Shown here piece after piece: positions 5,315-13,994 of a stretch of 32,688 bases of DNA; positions within the stretch are counted from its first letter, which is position 1, and every line of letters begins with the position of its first letter. The notes under the pieces are model-generated. The model saw only the letters and a list, made by a program, of their open reading frames with translations, had not been told where the DNA came from and searched no databases. Position numbers and translations under genes: made by a program. The stretch spans positions 1 to 32,688 of the forward strand of contig DATHVD010000060.1 in assembly GCA_035461525.1 (NCBI GenBank), read 5' to 3'. Origin of the DNA: JAIBJN01 sp035461525 (GTDB lineage: Bacteria; Actinomycetota; Thermoleophilia; Gaiellales; Gaiellaceae).

Positions 5315-8230
5315 GTGCCGCTGGCGTTGCTGGTCGGCCCGGCGAACGCCGGGAAGGTGTCGCGGCTCCTCGGCCGGTATCTCAAAGACCTCGAACGGGA
5401 GCCCTTCCTCGTCGTCCCCAATCGCGCCGAGGTTGACCGCGTCGAGCGCGAGCTCCTCTCGCGCCGGCCCGTGCTCGTCGGCGGCGAGATCGGGACGTTC
5501 GACGACCTCTTCGAGCTGATCGCGAACGGCGGAAGGGGAGCGAGGCCGGCCGGGGACGCCGAGCGGACGCTCGTCCTTCGCAGCGCCCTCGCCCGCTCGA
5601 GCCTGAACGGGCTCGGCGGCTCGGCGCGCTTCGCGGGCTTCGCCGACTCCCTCCTCGCCGCCATCGCCGAGCTCGGCGGTGGGCTCCTCGACCCGGCTGA
5701 TCTCGAGGACGGTGACCTGGCCGGCCTCTACCGCGCCTACCTGGAGGAGCTCGGGTCGCGCGGCCGCACCGACCGCGAGCTCCAGCGCCGACGTGCCGTC
5801 GAGCGGGTCGAGGGGGAGCTGGAGGCCTGGTCGGGGAGGCCGGTCTTCGCCTACGGCTTCGAGGACCTGACCGGCGCCCAGTGGGCCCTCCTCCAGGCGC
5901 TCGCGGGACGGGGCGACGTTACCGTGTCGCTCCCGTACGAGCCCGGCCGGCCGGCGTTCGCCTCGCTCGCCCGCACGGCCGCCGACCTGACGGCGCTCGC
6001 CGGCGGCAGGGTCGAGGAGCTGCCGCCCGCCTATGCCGACATCGCCGCGCCCGCCCTCGCGCATCTCGAGCGCGCGCTCTTCGCCGACGGCTCGTCTTCC
6101 GCGGCGCCGCCGCTCGGCGGGGCCGTGCGGTTCCTCGAGGGCGCCGGCGCCCGCGGCGCGCTCGAGCTCGTCGCCGACGAGATCCTGCGCCTCCTCCGCG
6201 ACGGCACGACGCCCGAGGCGGTCGGCGTCGTCTGCCCGTCGCTCGAGCGTCTGCGCGCCCCGCTCGAGACCGTCTTCGCCGTCGCCGGCATTCCGTTCGC
6301 GCTCGAGAGCCGGCTTCGCCTCGGTCAGGCCCCGTTCGGGCACGCCCTCCTCTCGGTGCTCCGCTTCCTCTGGCAGAGCGAGGAGCGTCGAGACCTCTTC
6401 GGCTTCCTCCGCTCGCCGTACTCGGGGCTGCCCCGGGCGCATGCCGACTACCTCGAGGGACGCCTGCGCGGGCTCGGAGTGCGGACGGACATCGAGGAGC
6501 GCGCGGTGCGGCTGCGCGGCCAGCCTCTGCCGGCGCTCGACGCCGTGCGGGCCGCCGGCGATCCGCGCGAGGCTGTGCGCGTCCTCGCCGCCTTCATGCT
6601 GCGCGGTGCCTACGGGCTCGAGTCGCCTCCCACCGGCGAGGCGGCCAACCTCGACCTGCGCGCGTACGAGGCGGTCGCCCGGCTCCTCGGCGAGCTGCGC
6701 GAGTGGGAGGGCCTGACGCGCGAGGACGTGCTCGCGGCGCTGGAGCGGGCGCCGGTGCGCGGCCCCGCGGCTGCCGAGCCCGGCCGCGTCGCGGTCCTCG
6801 ACCTCGCCCGGGCGCGGACGCGTCGCTTCGAGATCGTCTTCGTGCTCGGGCTCGAGGAGGGCAGCCTGCCTCGGCGCTCCTCTCCCTCGCCGTTCCTCGA
6901 CGACGACGCCCGCCGGGCACTCGACGAGCGGACGCGCGCCCGGCTCGGTCGCCCCGATCCCGTCGCCCGCGAGCGCTACCTCTTTTACACGGCGTGCACG
7001 CGCCCGTCGCGCCGCCTCGTCCTCGTCCGCGAGGCCGCCACCGACGATGGGGCGCCCCGCCAGGGGAGCCCGTTCTGGGACGAGGTGCGCGCGCTCTTCG
7101 ATCCTGACGACGTCGCCCGCGCCACCCGCCGCCGGCCGCTGTCGCGGCTGACGTGGGAGCTCGAGGACGCGCCCACCGAGCGGGAGCGGCTCCGCGCCCT
7201 CGCCGCCGTCGCCGCCCGCGACGTCGCCCAGGCGGAGGCGCTCGCCTTCGCCAACGGCTGGGAGCGCCGCCTCACGCGGGCGCTCCGCGCGTTCGACCGT
7301 GCGACGGCGCTGACGAGCCCCGCCGTGCTCGCCGAGCTCGGCGGGCGGGCGACGTTCAACGTCACGGAGCTGGAGGCGTTCGCATCCTGCTCGTCGATCT
7401 GGCTCGTCGAGCGTCTCGTCTCGCCCCGCTCGATCGACGCCGAAGTGGACGCGAAGCTCCGCGGGTCGCTCGCCCACACGGCGCTCCACCGCTTCTACGC
7501 GGGGCTCCCGAAGGAGGTCGGGAGCGAGCGCGTCGAGGCGGTCACCGTCGAGGACGCCGTCCGCTTCCTCCGCCGCTGCCTCGACGACGCGCTCGACGGG
7601 GTGCGCCAGGAGCTCGACGACCTCGAGCGCCGGGAGCTCGACGGGCGCCTCTGGCGGGACCTCGAGGCGTTCGTCAGGGACGAGGCCGCCGCGGAGACGC
7701 CGCTCGTCCCGCGCCGCTTCGAGGTCTCCTTCGGAACCGAGCGGTCGTCGCCGGAGCTCCAGCGCGGCCTCGACCTGGACGGCTTCTCGCTCTCCGGGAA
7801 GATCGACCGTATCGACGTCGACCCGTTCAGCGCGCGTGGCATCGTCTGGGACTACAAGTCGGGCAAGACGGCTTTCTCGGCGGCGAAGATTGACTCGGAG
7901 CTGCGCCTCCAGATCCCGCTGTACATGCTCGTCCTCCGCGACCTCGTGGGGATCGAGCCGCTCGGCGGCCTCTACCGGGCGCTCGCCGGCGAGCGCGAGG
8001 CCCGCGGCCTGCTGCGCGCGAGCGCCAAGGACGACGGTGTCCCGGGCTTCGCGCGGAACGACTACCGCGACGAGGACGAGTTCTGGGCGCAGATCGACCG
8101 GGCCGTCGAGCACGCGCGGGGCTTCGTGGGCCGCATCCGGTCCGGGGACGTCCGCCACGACCCTCTCGGCGACGCCGGCTGCCCCTCGTGGTGCGACCTC
8201 GCGCCGATGTGCCGGGTGAGGCGGACGTGA
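5315..8230 (+). CDS. AddB-like ATP-dependent nuclease subunit (PD-(D/E)XK)
   Basis: Predicted 971 aa. It resembles AddB of the AddAB/AdnAB double-strand-break resection machines. The N-terminus has a Walker-A-like GPANAGKV (residues 8-15) with Val in place of the usual Ser/Thr, so ATPase activity is doubtful. A helicase-like segment includes FVLGLEEGSLPRR and YTACTRPSRRLVL, a motif-VI relative. The C-terminal nuclease domain is complete: GSLAHTALHRF, Asp831, Asp846-Tyr-Lys848 and LQIPLYML. Cys692 before it and C956-x3-C960-x5-C966 after it form the iron-sulphur staple known from AddB. The next gene overlaps by 4 nt and encodes the AddA-like motor, so the two should form one complex. It would process broken DNA ends for RecA-dependent repair in the cytoplasm. 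Confidence 0.88.
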   Translation: MPLALLVGPANAGKVSRLLGRYLKDLEREPFLVVPNRAEVDRVERELLSRRPVLVGGEIGTFDDLFELIANGGRGARPAGDAERTLVLRSALARSSLNGLGGSARFAGFADSLLAAIAELGGGLLDPADLEDGDLAGLYRAYLEELGSRGRTDRELQRRRAVERVEGELEAWSGRPVFAYGFEDLTGAQWALLQALAGRGDVTVSLPYEPGRPAFASLARTAADLTALAGGRVEELPPAYADIAAPALAHLERALFADGSSSAAPPLGGAVRFLEGAGARGALELVADEILRLLRDGTTPEAVGVVCPSLERLRAPLETVFAVAGIPFALESRLRLGQAPFGHALLSVLRFLWQSEERRDLFGFLRSPYSGLPRAHADYLEGRLRGLGVRTDIEERAVRLRGQPLPALDAVRAAGDPREAVRVLAAFMLRGAYGLESPPTGEAANLDLRAYEAVARLLGELREWEGLTREDVLAALERAPVRGPAAAEPGRVAVLDLARARTRRFEIVFVLGLEEGSLPRRSSPSPFLDDDARRALDERTRARLGRPDPVARERYLFYTACTRPSRRLVLVREAATDDGAPRQGSPFWDEVRALFDPDDVARATRRRPLSRLTWELEDAPTERERLRALAAVAARDVAQAEALAFANGWERRLTRALRAFDRATALTSPAVLAELGGRATFNVTELEAFASCSSIWLVERLVSPRSIDAEVDAKLRGSLAHTALHRFYAGLPKEVGSERVEAVTVEDAVRFLRRCLDDALDGVRQELDDLERRELDGRLWRDLEAFVRDEAAAETPLVPRRFEVSFGTERSSPELQRGLDLDGFSLSGKIDRIDVDPFSARGIVWDYKSGKTAFSAAKIDSELRLQIPLYMLVLRDLVGIEPLGGLYRALAGEREARGLLRASAKDDGVPGFARNDYRDEDEFWAQIDRAVEHARGFVGRIRSGDVRHDPLGDAGCPSWCDLAPMCRVRRT

Positions 8231-11200
8231 GCGTGAGCGCCACCGCCCTCAACCCGCAGCAAGCCGCGGCGATCGAGGCCCCCGGCGTCGTCTTCGTCTC
8301 CGCGGGTGCGGGCACGGGGAAGACGATGGTGCTCGTCGAGCGGTTCGCCAAGGCCGTCTGCGAGCGGGGGCTCGACGTCGACTCGCTGCTCGTGATCACG
8401 TACACGGAGCGCGCGGCCGGCGAGCTCCGCGGGCGCATCCGCGCGCGGCTCGCCGAGCTGGGACGGGCAGACCTCGCGCGGGAGCTCGATGCCGCCTGGA
8501 TCTCGACCATCCACGGCTTCTGCCATCGGCTTCTGAAGGCGCATCCGTTCGCCGCGCGGATCGACCCGCGCTTCCGCGTCCTCGACGACGCGCAGGCGCG
8601 CGTCCTTCAGCGGGAGGCCTTCGACCGCGCCCTCGCCGAGTTCTGCGCCGGCGCAGAGCCCGACCGGCTCCAGCTCCTCGCGGTCTACGGCGCCCGCGCG
8701 CTCAGGCGCATGCTTACGGGCGTCCACGACACGCTGCGGGCCGCCGGGCGGCTGCAGACGCTGACCCTGGGCGAGCGGCCCGGCCTGCCCGAGCGCATCG
8801 ACGAGCTGCGGGAGTGCGCGCGGGTGCTCGCAGACGACGAGGGGGCGGGGGAGACGGCGCGGGCGACGGCAGCCCGCGCGCTCGAGGTGCTCGAGGAGCG
8901 GAGCCTGCCCGAGCGGCTGCTCGACCTCAGCGAGCTCAGGGCGCGCGGCGAGCGGGCCGCGAGCTACGAGGAGGCGCGCCGGGGCGTCGAGCAGGCGGCG
9001 CTGGACGAGCTGGCCGCGCGCGACCGCGACCTGCTGCAGGAGCTGCTCGAGCGCTTCGCGGACGCCTACCGGTCGGCAAAGGAGCGGGAGTCGGCGCTCG
9101 ACTTCGAGGACCTCCAGCTCGGCGCGCGCGACCTGCTCCGGGACGAGGAGGAGGTGCGGCGGCGCGAGAGCTGGCGCTTCCGCTCGATCATGGTGGACGA
9201 GTTCCAGGACACGAATCGGCTCCAGTGCGAGATCGTCGACCTGCTCGCCGAGGGCCCCGACGACAAGGAGCTCTTCTTCGTCGGCGACGAGTTCCAGTCC
9301 ATCTACCGCTTCCGCCACGCCGACGTGCAGGTCTTCCGTGAGCGCCGCGACCAGTCGGGCGGCGTCCTCGCGCTCTCGCAGAACTACCGCTCGCGACCGG
9401 AGGTCCTCGACGCGGTCAACCACCTCTTCTCGGCCGAGTTCGGCGACGAGTTCCAGCCCCTCGAAGCCGCGGGGCGCTTCCCCGACCCCGCCTTCGGCCC
9501 ACCGGTGGAGCTGCTCGTGACGGACAAGTCGGCCTACGCCGGGACGGCCGTGCACTGGCGGCGGGCCGAGGCGCGCCATATCGCCGCGCGAGTGCGGCAG
9601 CTCGTCGACGCCGGCGAGGCGAGCCCCGGCGAGATCGTCCTCCTCTTCGCGGCCGGCACCGACGCCGAGTGGTACGAGGAGGAGCTTCGGAAGGCCGGGC
9701 TGGATACGTACCGCGCGACGGGGCGGAGCTACTTCGGGCAGCAGCAGGTCGTCGACCTGCTCGCGTACCTCCGGCTCCTGCACAACCGCTACGACGACGA
9801 GGCGCTCGTGACCGTCCTCGCCTCGCCCTTCGTCGGCGTCTCGAATGACGGCCTCGTCCTCCTTCGCCGGGCGGCGACCCGCAGGCCGCTCTTCCAGCCA
9901 TTCGAGCGAGGGCTGCCGGGCGAGCTCTCCGAGCGTGACCGGCACCTCTGCCGCGCGTTCCTCCAGCGGTTCGAGCGGCTCGGACGGGATGCTCACGGTC
10001 TCTCCCTCGAGCGGCTCTGCGAGCGGATCGTCGCCGACCACGACTACGACCTCGCCGTGCTCGCCCAGTGGGACGGCCGCCGCCGCTACGCGAACATGCG
10101 CAAGCTGGCGCGGCTCGCGCGCTCCTACGAGGGGCTGCGCGGCCGCGACGTCGAGGGCTTCGTCCGCTTCGTGGGCGAGCAGGAGGCCGTGGGCGCGCGC
10201 GAGCTGGAGGCTGTCGCCGAGGAGGAGGGCGCGGACGCCGTGCGGCTCCTCACCATCCACTCGGCCAAGGGGCTCGAGTTCGGGGTCGTGATCGTTGCCG
10301 ACGCGGGCCGCGACCGCTGGGCGCCCTCGCCCGACGAGATCCTGTGCCTCCCTGACGGGCGCTTCGGGTTCCGCGTCGCCGACCCGGCCACCGGCTCCCG
10401 GCGGCCGGCCTTCGAGTACGAGCAAGTGCGCGAGGAGGAGCGCGAGGCCGAGCGCGCCGAGCGGCTGCGCCTCTACTACGTGGCGATGACGCGCGCGCAG
10501 GACAGGCTGATCGTCTCCGGGGCAATCGACCCGGGGCGCACCGCCGACGCGGGGACGCCGATCGGCTGGGTGCTCTCCCGGCTCCAGGCGCAGGAGCTGG
10601 ACGCGGCGGGCGACAGGCCCGTCCAGATCGTGCGCGGGGGCGCTCGCCTCCTCGTCCGCGTCGACCGCGGGCGGGAGGAGCGCGCGCCCTCCTCCGTGGC
10701 CGAGCCGGCCGCGGCGGTCGAGGCGCAGCTCGAGCTCTTCGCCGGCGAGGAGCTGGCCCCACTCGCGCCCGCGCCAAGGCTGGCCGAGCTGGCGCCGGTC
10801 CCCGAGCCGCCGCTCCATCGCGTCCTTCGCCTCTCCTACAGCGCGCTTGCCCTCTACGAGCGCTGCTCGTACCGCTACTACGCCGAGCGGGTCGCCGGGA
10901 TGCGGGCCGAGCGCCGGGGCGCGACCGGGGACGGAGGCCTGGCGGCGACGGAAGTCGGCGACGCCGTCCACCGCCTGCTCGAGTCCGTCGACCTCGCAGC
11001 GCCGGCCGTCCCGGACGTCGAGCCGGTGCGCGGCTGGTACCCGTCCGTGACGGACGAGGAGCTCGAGCGCATCCGCGCGTTCGCCGCGGCCTTCTGCGAG
11101 TCCGACCTCGCGGGGCGGATCGCCGGGCTCCCCGGCGCGGCGGCGGAGCGGCCGTTCGCGTTCGAGCACGACGGCGTCCTCCTCCACGGCCGCATCGACG

Positions 11201-11592
11201 TCCACTGGACGGACGGCCGCCGGGCGCTCGTCGTCGACTACAAGACGAACTCGCTCGCCGAGAGCTCGCCGGAGGAGCTCGTGGAGGCCGATTACCGCCT
11301 GCAGCGGCTCGTGTACGCGCTCGCGTGCCTGCGCGCGGAAGCCGAGGAGGTCGAGGTCGTCTACAGCTTTCTCGAGCGACCGGACGCGGCCGTCTCGACA
11401 GTGTTCTCTGCGGCCGACGTCGGGGGGCTCGAGGCAGAGCTCTCGGCGGCGATCGCGCGCATCCAGGAGGGCGACTTCCGTCCGACTCCGAGCGAGCTCA
11501 CGTGCGCGGGGTGCCCGGCGCTCGACCGCCTGTGTGCGGGGCCCCGCCTCCTCGGCGCCGAGCCGTCGGCCGAGTACGCCGACGCGCACTAA
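8227..11592 (+). CDS. AddA-like UvrD-family helicase-nuclease
   Basis: Predicted 1121 aa from GTG at 8227, whose GTGA overlaps the upstream stop; GTG at 8233 is a possible alternative. All superfamily-1 helicase motifs are visible: SAGAGTGKT (Lys32), TYTERAAGEL, MVDEFQDTN, GDEFQSIYRFR, LSQNYRSR, TIHSAKGLEF and YYVAMTRAQDRL. The C-terminal PD-(D/E)XK nuclease has GDAVHRLLE, Asp991, Asp1004-Tyr-Lys1006 and LQRLVYAL. Cys880 together with C1093-x2-C1096-x6-C1103 looks like a second iron-sulphur staple, which B. subtilis AddA lacks. The protein should be the active motor of a RecBCD-type enzyme that unwinds and trims double-strand ends. Both subunits having intact nuclease sites fits AddAB and AdnAB; which of the two this is needs a phylogeny. 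Confidence 0.92.
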   Translation: MSVSATALNPQQAAAIEAPGVVFVSAGAGTGKTMVLVERFAKAVCERGLDVDSLLVITYTERAAGELRGRIRARLAELGRADLARELDAAWISTIHGFCHRLLKAHPFAARIDPRFRVLDDAQARVLQREAFDRALAEFCAGAEPDRLQLLAVYGARALRRMLTGVHDTLRAAGRLQTLTLGERPGLPERIDELRECARVLADDEGAGETARATAARALEVLEERSLPERLLDLSELRARGERAASYEEARRGVEQAALDELAARDRDLLQELLERFADAYRSAKERESALDFEDLQLGARDLLRDEEEVRRRESWRFRSIMVDEFQDTNRLQCEIVDLLAEGPDDKELFFVGDEFQSIYRFRHADVQVFRERRDQSGGVLALSQNYRSRPEVLDAVNHLFSAEFGDEFQPLEAAGRFPDPAFGPPVELLVTDKSAYAGTAVHWRRAEARHIAARVRQLVDAGEASPGEIVLLFAAGTDAEWYEEELRKAGLDTYRATGRSYFGQQQVVDLLAYLRLLHNRYDDEALVTVLASPFVGVSNDGLVLLRRAATRRPLFQPFERGLPGELSERDRHLCRAFLQRFERLGRDAHGLSLERLCERIVADHDYDLAVLAQWDGRRRYANMRKLARLARSYEGLRGRDVEGFVRFVGEQEAVGARELEAVAEEEGADAVRLLTIHSAKGLEFGVVIVADAGRDRWAPSPDEILCLPDGRFGFRVADPATGSRRPAFEYEQVREEEREAERAERLRLYYVAMTRAQDRLIVSGAIDPGRTADAGTPIGWVLSRLQAQELDAAGDRPVQIVRGGARLLVRVDRGREERAPSSVAEPAAAVEAQLELFAGEELAPLAPAPRLAELAPVPEPPLHRVLRLSYSALALYERCSYRYYAERVAGMRAERRGATGDGGLAATEVGDAVHRLLESVDLAAPAVPDVEPVRGWYPSVTDEELERIRAFAAAFCESDLAGRIAGLPGAAAERPFAFEHDGVLLHGRIDVHWTDGRRALVVDYKTNSLAESSPEELVEADYRLQRLVYALACLRAEAEEVEVVYSFLERPDAAVSTVFSAADVGGLEAELSAAIARIQEGDFRPTPSELTCAGCPALDRLCAGPRLLGAEPSAEYADAH

Positions 11593-11593
11593 C

Positions 11594-12262
11594 GTGGTGC
11601 GCAGCTACGTGCACGAGGCCCGGCGGCGGGTCGGGCCGAAGCGAGAGCGGATCCGCCCCATCGTCGAGCGGCTCGCCGCCGCGCACCCGGACGCGACGAT
11701 CGCGCTGCGGTTTCGGGACGACGTTCAGCTGCTCGTTTCCGTGATGCTCTCCGCCCAGACCACCGACGTGACCGTGAACCGCGTCACGGAGCGGCTCTTC
11801 GCCAAGTACCGCCGCCCCGAGGACTACCTCGCCGTCCCGCTCGCCGAGCTCGAGGTGGACATCCGGCCGACGGGCACGTTCCGGCAGAAGGCGAAGAACC
11901 TTCGGGGCGCGATGAAGATGCTCGTCGAGGAGTACGAAGGCCGCGTACCCGAGCGGCTGGACGAGCTCGTGCGCCTCCCGGGCGTGGGGAGGAAGACCGC
12001 GAACGTCGTCGCCGCCGAGCGCGGCGCCACGCAGGGGATCGTCGTCGACACGCACGTCCGTCGCCTCTCCCAGCGCCTCGGCCTGACGAGGCAGGACGAC
12101 CCGGCGAAGATCGAGCGCGATCTGATGCGCGTCGTTCCAAGCGAGGACTGGGCGTCGTTCCCGCACCTCCTCATCTGGCACGGCCGCCGTATCTGCCCAG
12201 CGAGGCGCCCGCGCTGCGAGGAGTGCGTGCTCGCCGACCTGTGCCCCGCGAGCCGGGTCTGA
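11594..12262 (+). CDS. nth: Endonuclease III (base-excision DNA glycosylase/AP lyase)
   Basis: Predicted 222 aa, starting at GTG 11594 (or GTG 11597), 1 nt after the addA-like stop. It removes oxidised pyrimidines and cuts the abasic strand. The helix-hairpin-helix is LPGVGRKTANVV (128-139) with the catalytic Lys134, followed by the catalytic Asp152 in VVDTHVRR. The 4Fe-4S loop C201-x6-C208-x2-C211-x5-C217 has the spacing of E. coli Nth. Length is normal for the family. The frame is open upstream of 11594 but that stretch lies inside the addA-like gene. Its position makes it the third gene of a repair operon with the AddB/AddA pair. Confidence 0.95.
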   Translation: MVRSYVHEARRRVGPKRERIRPIVERLAAAHPDATIALRFRDDVQLLVSVMLSAQTTDVTVNRVTERLFAKYRRPEDYLAVPLAELEVDIRPTGTFRQKAKNLRGAMKMLVEEYEGRVPERLDELVRLPGVGRKTANVVAAERGATQGIVVDTHVRRLSQRLGLTRQDDPAKIERDLMRVVPSEDWASFPHLLIWHGRRICPARRPRCEECVLADLCPASRV

Positions 12263-12319
12263 GCCGGTTGAGTTCTCGCCACAGTCCGTCGCACTTCCGG
12301 CGCACTGCGTGACAGACAC

Positions 12320-12335
12320 GCGCGGTTATCCGCGC
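12320..12335. terminator. Small hairpin downstream of nth
   Basis: GCGCGG and CCGCGC form a perfect 6-bp stem with a TTAT loop in the 140-bp gap between convergent genes. There is no T-run; it may help to end transcription from either side. Confidence 0.35.
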
Positions 12336-12364
12336 TACGCTCGAAGCGGGTGGTGGTCCGGGGT

Positions 12365-12384
12365 GGCCCCAAGGAGAAGGGGCC
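12365..12384. terminator. Second hairpin between nth and the PAS gene
   Basis: GGCCCC and GGGGCC form a 6-bp stem with an 8-nt purine loop. It sits 18 nt past the stop of the minus-strand PAS gene and could act as its terminator or as a bidirectional one; no T-run is present. Confidence 0.35.
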
Positions 12385-12402
12385 GGAATCGCCGGCGTGT
12401 CC

Positions 12403-12846
12403 CTAGCGGGGTGCGACGGCGACGAGGAGGCCGCCGTCCTCGTCGTATGCCGGGAAGAAGTCGGCGCGCACGACCTTCCGCACTCCTGCGCGCGTCCTCA
12501 GCGTCAGCTTCTGGTCGAACCGGCGCACGCCCCACTCGAGCGCGAGCGCAGCCGGGGTCGGCTCGTCGCCCTCGACCTCGAAGAGAGCCTCCATCACGTC
12601 ATGGCCGAGGATGTCCCGCTCGCGGTAGCCGGTGAGCTCGAACACGCCCTGGCCCGCCGCGATGACGCGGCCCTCGGCGTTGCAGACGACGAAGCCCGTG
12701 CCGGGAGCGGGGTAGTAGTCGTCCATGATCTCGAACAGGAACCCGAAGCCGCAGCTCTCGCACGCGACGGGCTGGTGCGTGAGCCCCTGGCGGCCGTCGT
12801 CGTCGAGCGACCGGCGCCGGCAGTTCGGGCAGATGAAGTAGGGCAT
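12403..12846 (-). CDS. Zinc-ribbon plus PAS-domain protein
   Basis: Predicted 147 aa. The first 32 residues hold four cysteines (Cys6, Cys9, Cys29, Cys32) that form a zinc ribbon. From about residue 50 a single PAS domain follows: GTGFVVCNAEGRVIAAGQGVFELTGYRERDILGHDVMEALF, then LTLRTRAGVRKVVRADFFPAYDEDGGLLVAVAPR. There is no kinase, cyclase or DNA-binding helix-turn-helix, so it is a sensor or adaptor that must act through a partner. PAS domains sense ligands, redox state or light; Cys59 in the core could be redox-active, but that is speculation. It lies downstream of the thioredoxin reductase gene (48-nt gap), on the same strand, but has its own -10 box. Confidence 0.82.
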   Translation of the reverse strand: MPYFICPNCRRRSLDDDGRQGLTHQPVACESCGFGFLFEIMDDYYPAPGTGFVVCNAEGRVIAAGQGVFELTGYRERDILGHDVMEALFEVEGDEPTPAALALEWGVRRFDQKLTLRTRAGVRKVVRADFFPAYDEDGGLLVAVAPR

Positions 12847-12853
12847 TCGGGAA

Positions 12854-12859
12854 ACGCTA
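12854..12859 (-). promoter_or_regulatory. -10 box TAGCGT of probable leaderless promoter (PAS gene)
   Basis: On the minus strand TAGCGT is 7 nt upstream of the ATG at 12846. No Shine-Dalgarno sequence is seen between them. Confidence 0.45.
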
Positions 12860-12894
12860 GCGCGACGGACGCCGCCTCCGCGGCGGAGAGCCGT

Positions 12895-13863
12895 CTACGT
12901 GCGCGGCGCCGCGAGCGCGTCCGCGAGGCGCCCCCGCTCCGAGGCGAGCCAGCGCTCGGCGTCGAGCGCCGCCGTGCAGCCGGAGCCGGCGGCGGTGACG
13001 GCCTGCCGGTAGACGTGATCCTGGACGTCGCCGGCCGCGAAGACGCCCTCGACGTTCGTCTCGGAGCTCTTCCCCTTCGTGATCAGGTAGCCGGATTCGT
13101 CCATGTCGAGCTGGTCCTTGAAGAGCGCCGTGTTCGGGTCGTGCCCGATGGCGACGAAGAGCCCCTCCGCGGGGATCTCCGTCTCCTCGCCGGTCTTCAC
13201 GTTGCGGACGAGGACGGCCGTGACGACGCCCTCGCCGACGACCCGCTCGACGACCGAGTCGAGGACGAAGTCGATCTTCTCCGTGGCTCGCGCACGGTCG
13301 ACCATGATCGGAGACGCCCGGAACACGTCGCGCCGGTGCACGACGGTGACCTTCGAGGCGAACTTCGCCAGGAACGTCGCCTCCTCCATCGCCGAGTCGC
13401 CGCCGCCCACGACGACGACCTCCTTGTCGCGGAAGAACGCCGCGTCGCAGACGGCGCAGTAGGAGACGCCGCGGCCCTGGAGGGAGCGCTCGGACTCGAG
13501 CCCGAGCTGGCGCGCGTTCGCGCCGGTGGCCACGATCACCGTCTCGGCCCGGTACTCGTCGTCGCCGACCCACACGTGGAACGGCCGCTCGGAGAAATCG
13601 ACCCGCGTGACGTCGTCGGTGACGAACTCCGCGCCGAAGCGCTCGGCCTGCTTGCGGAAGTCCTGCATCATCTCGGGCCCGAGCACGCCGCCCGGGTAGC
13701 CCGGATAGTTCTCGACGTCGCTCGTGATCATGAGCTGCCCGCCCCAGTTGATCCCCTCGATCACGAGCGGGCTCATGTTCGCGCGGGCCGCGTAGAGCGC
13801 CGCCGTGTAGCCGGCCGCCGCGCCCCCGATGACGATCACCTCGCGCACGTCGCTTGCGTTCAC
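12895..13863 (-). CDS. trxB: Thioredoxin reductase (NADPH)
   Basis: Predicted 322 aa from GTG at 13863, preceded by GAGAGGA as ribosome-binding site. FAD-binding IGGAAAGYTAALYAARA (12-28) is followed by the redox-active CAVC (Cys136, Cys139) and an NADPH-binding VVVVGGGDSAMEEATFL. Near the C-terminus come GHDPNTALF and VFAAGDVQDHVYRQAVTAAGSG, the classic FAD-binding end. It passes electrons from NADPH to thioredoxin in the cytoplasm. The usual neighbour, a thioredoxin gene, is not in the window. The FAD motif GGAAAG has Ala instead of the commoner Gly/Pro (GGGPAG), which is within the range of the family. Confidence 0.95.
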   Translation of the reverse strand: MNASDVREVIVIGGAAAGYTAALYAARANMSPLVIEGINWGGQLMITSDVENYPGYPGGVLGPEMMQDFRKQAERFGAEFVTDDVTRVDFSERPFHVWVGDDEYRAETVIVATGANARQLGLESERSLQGRGVSYCAVCDAAFFRDKEVVVVGGGDSAMEEATFLAKFASKVTVVHRRDVFRASPIMVDRARATEKIDFVLDSVVERVVGEGVVTAVLVRNVKTGEETEIPAEGLFVAIGHDPNTALFKDQLDMDESGYLITKGKSSETNVEGVFAAGDVQDHVYRQAVTAAGSGCTAALDAERWLASERGRLADALAAPRT

Positions 13864-13994
13864 TGCAGTCCTCTCTGTCGCCTTCTCGTCCCTGAAGTCC
13901 TACGTTCTCTAACGCCGCCGGGAGGCGGGCTGTTCCTCGAGTGTCGCTGCTCGGGCCGAACCGAAAACCTACAACGCGCGGGCGATGGAACGCG

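Noticed and set aside
5249..8158. Long open frame on the minus strand opposite the AddB-like gene (about 970 codons)
   Set aside because: It is low-complexity Arg/Glu/Ala-rich antisense with no recognisable motif; high GC keeps such frames open. The plus strand encodes a complete motif-rich nuclease.
8062..11589. Very long minus-strand open frame (over 1100 codons) opposite the AddA-like gene
   Set aside because: Same reason: composition is antisense-like and all helicase motifs are on the plus strand.
12263..12402. Possible riboswitch or small RNA in the nth-PAS gap
   Set aside because: Only two short hairpins are present between convergent genes; no known riboswitch core is seen and terminators explain them better.
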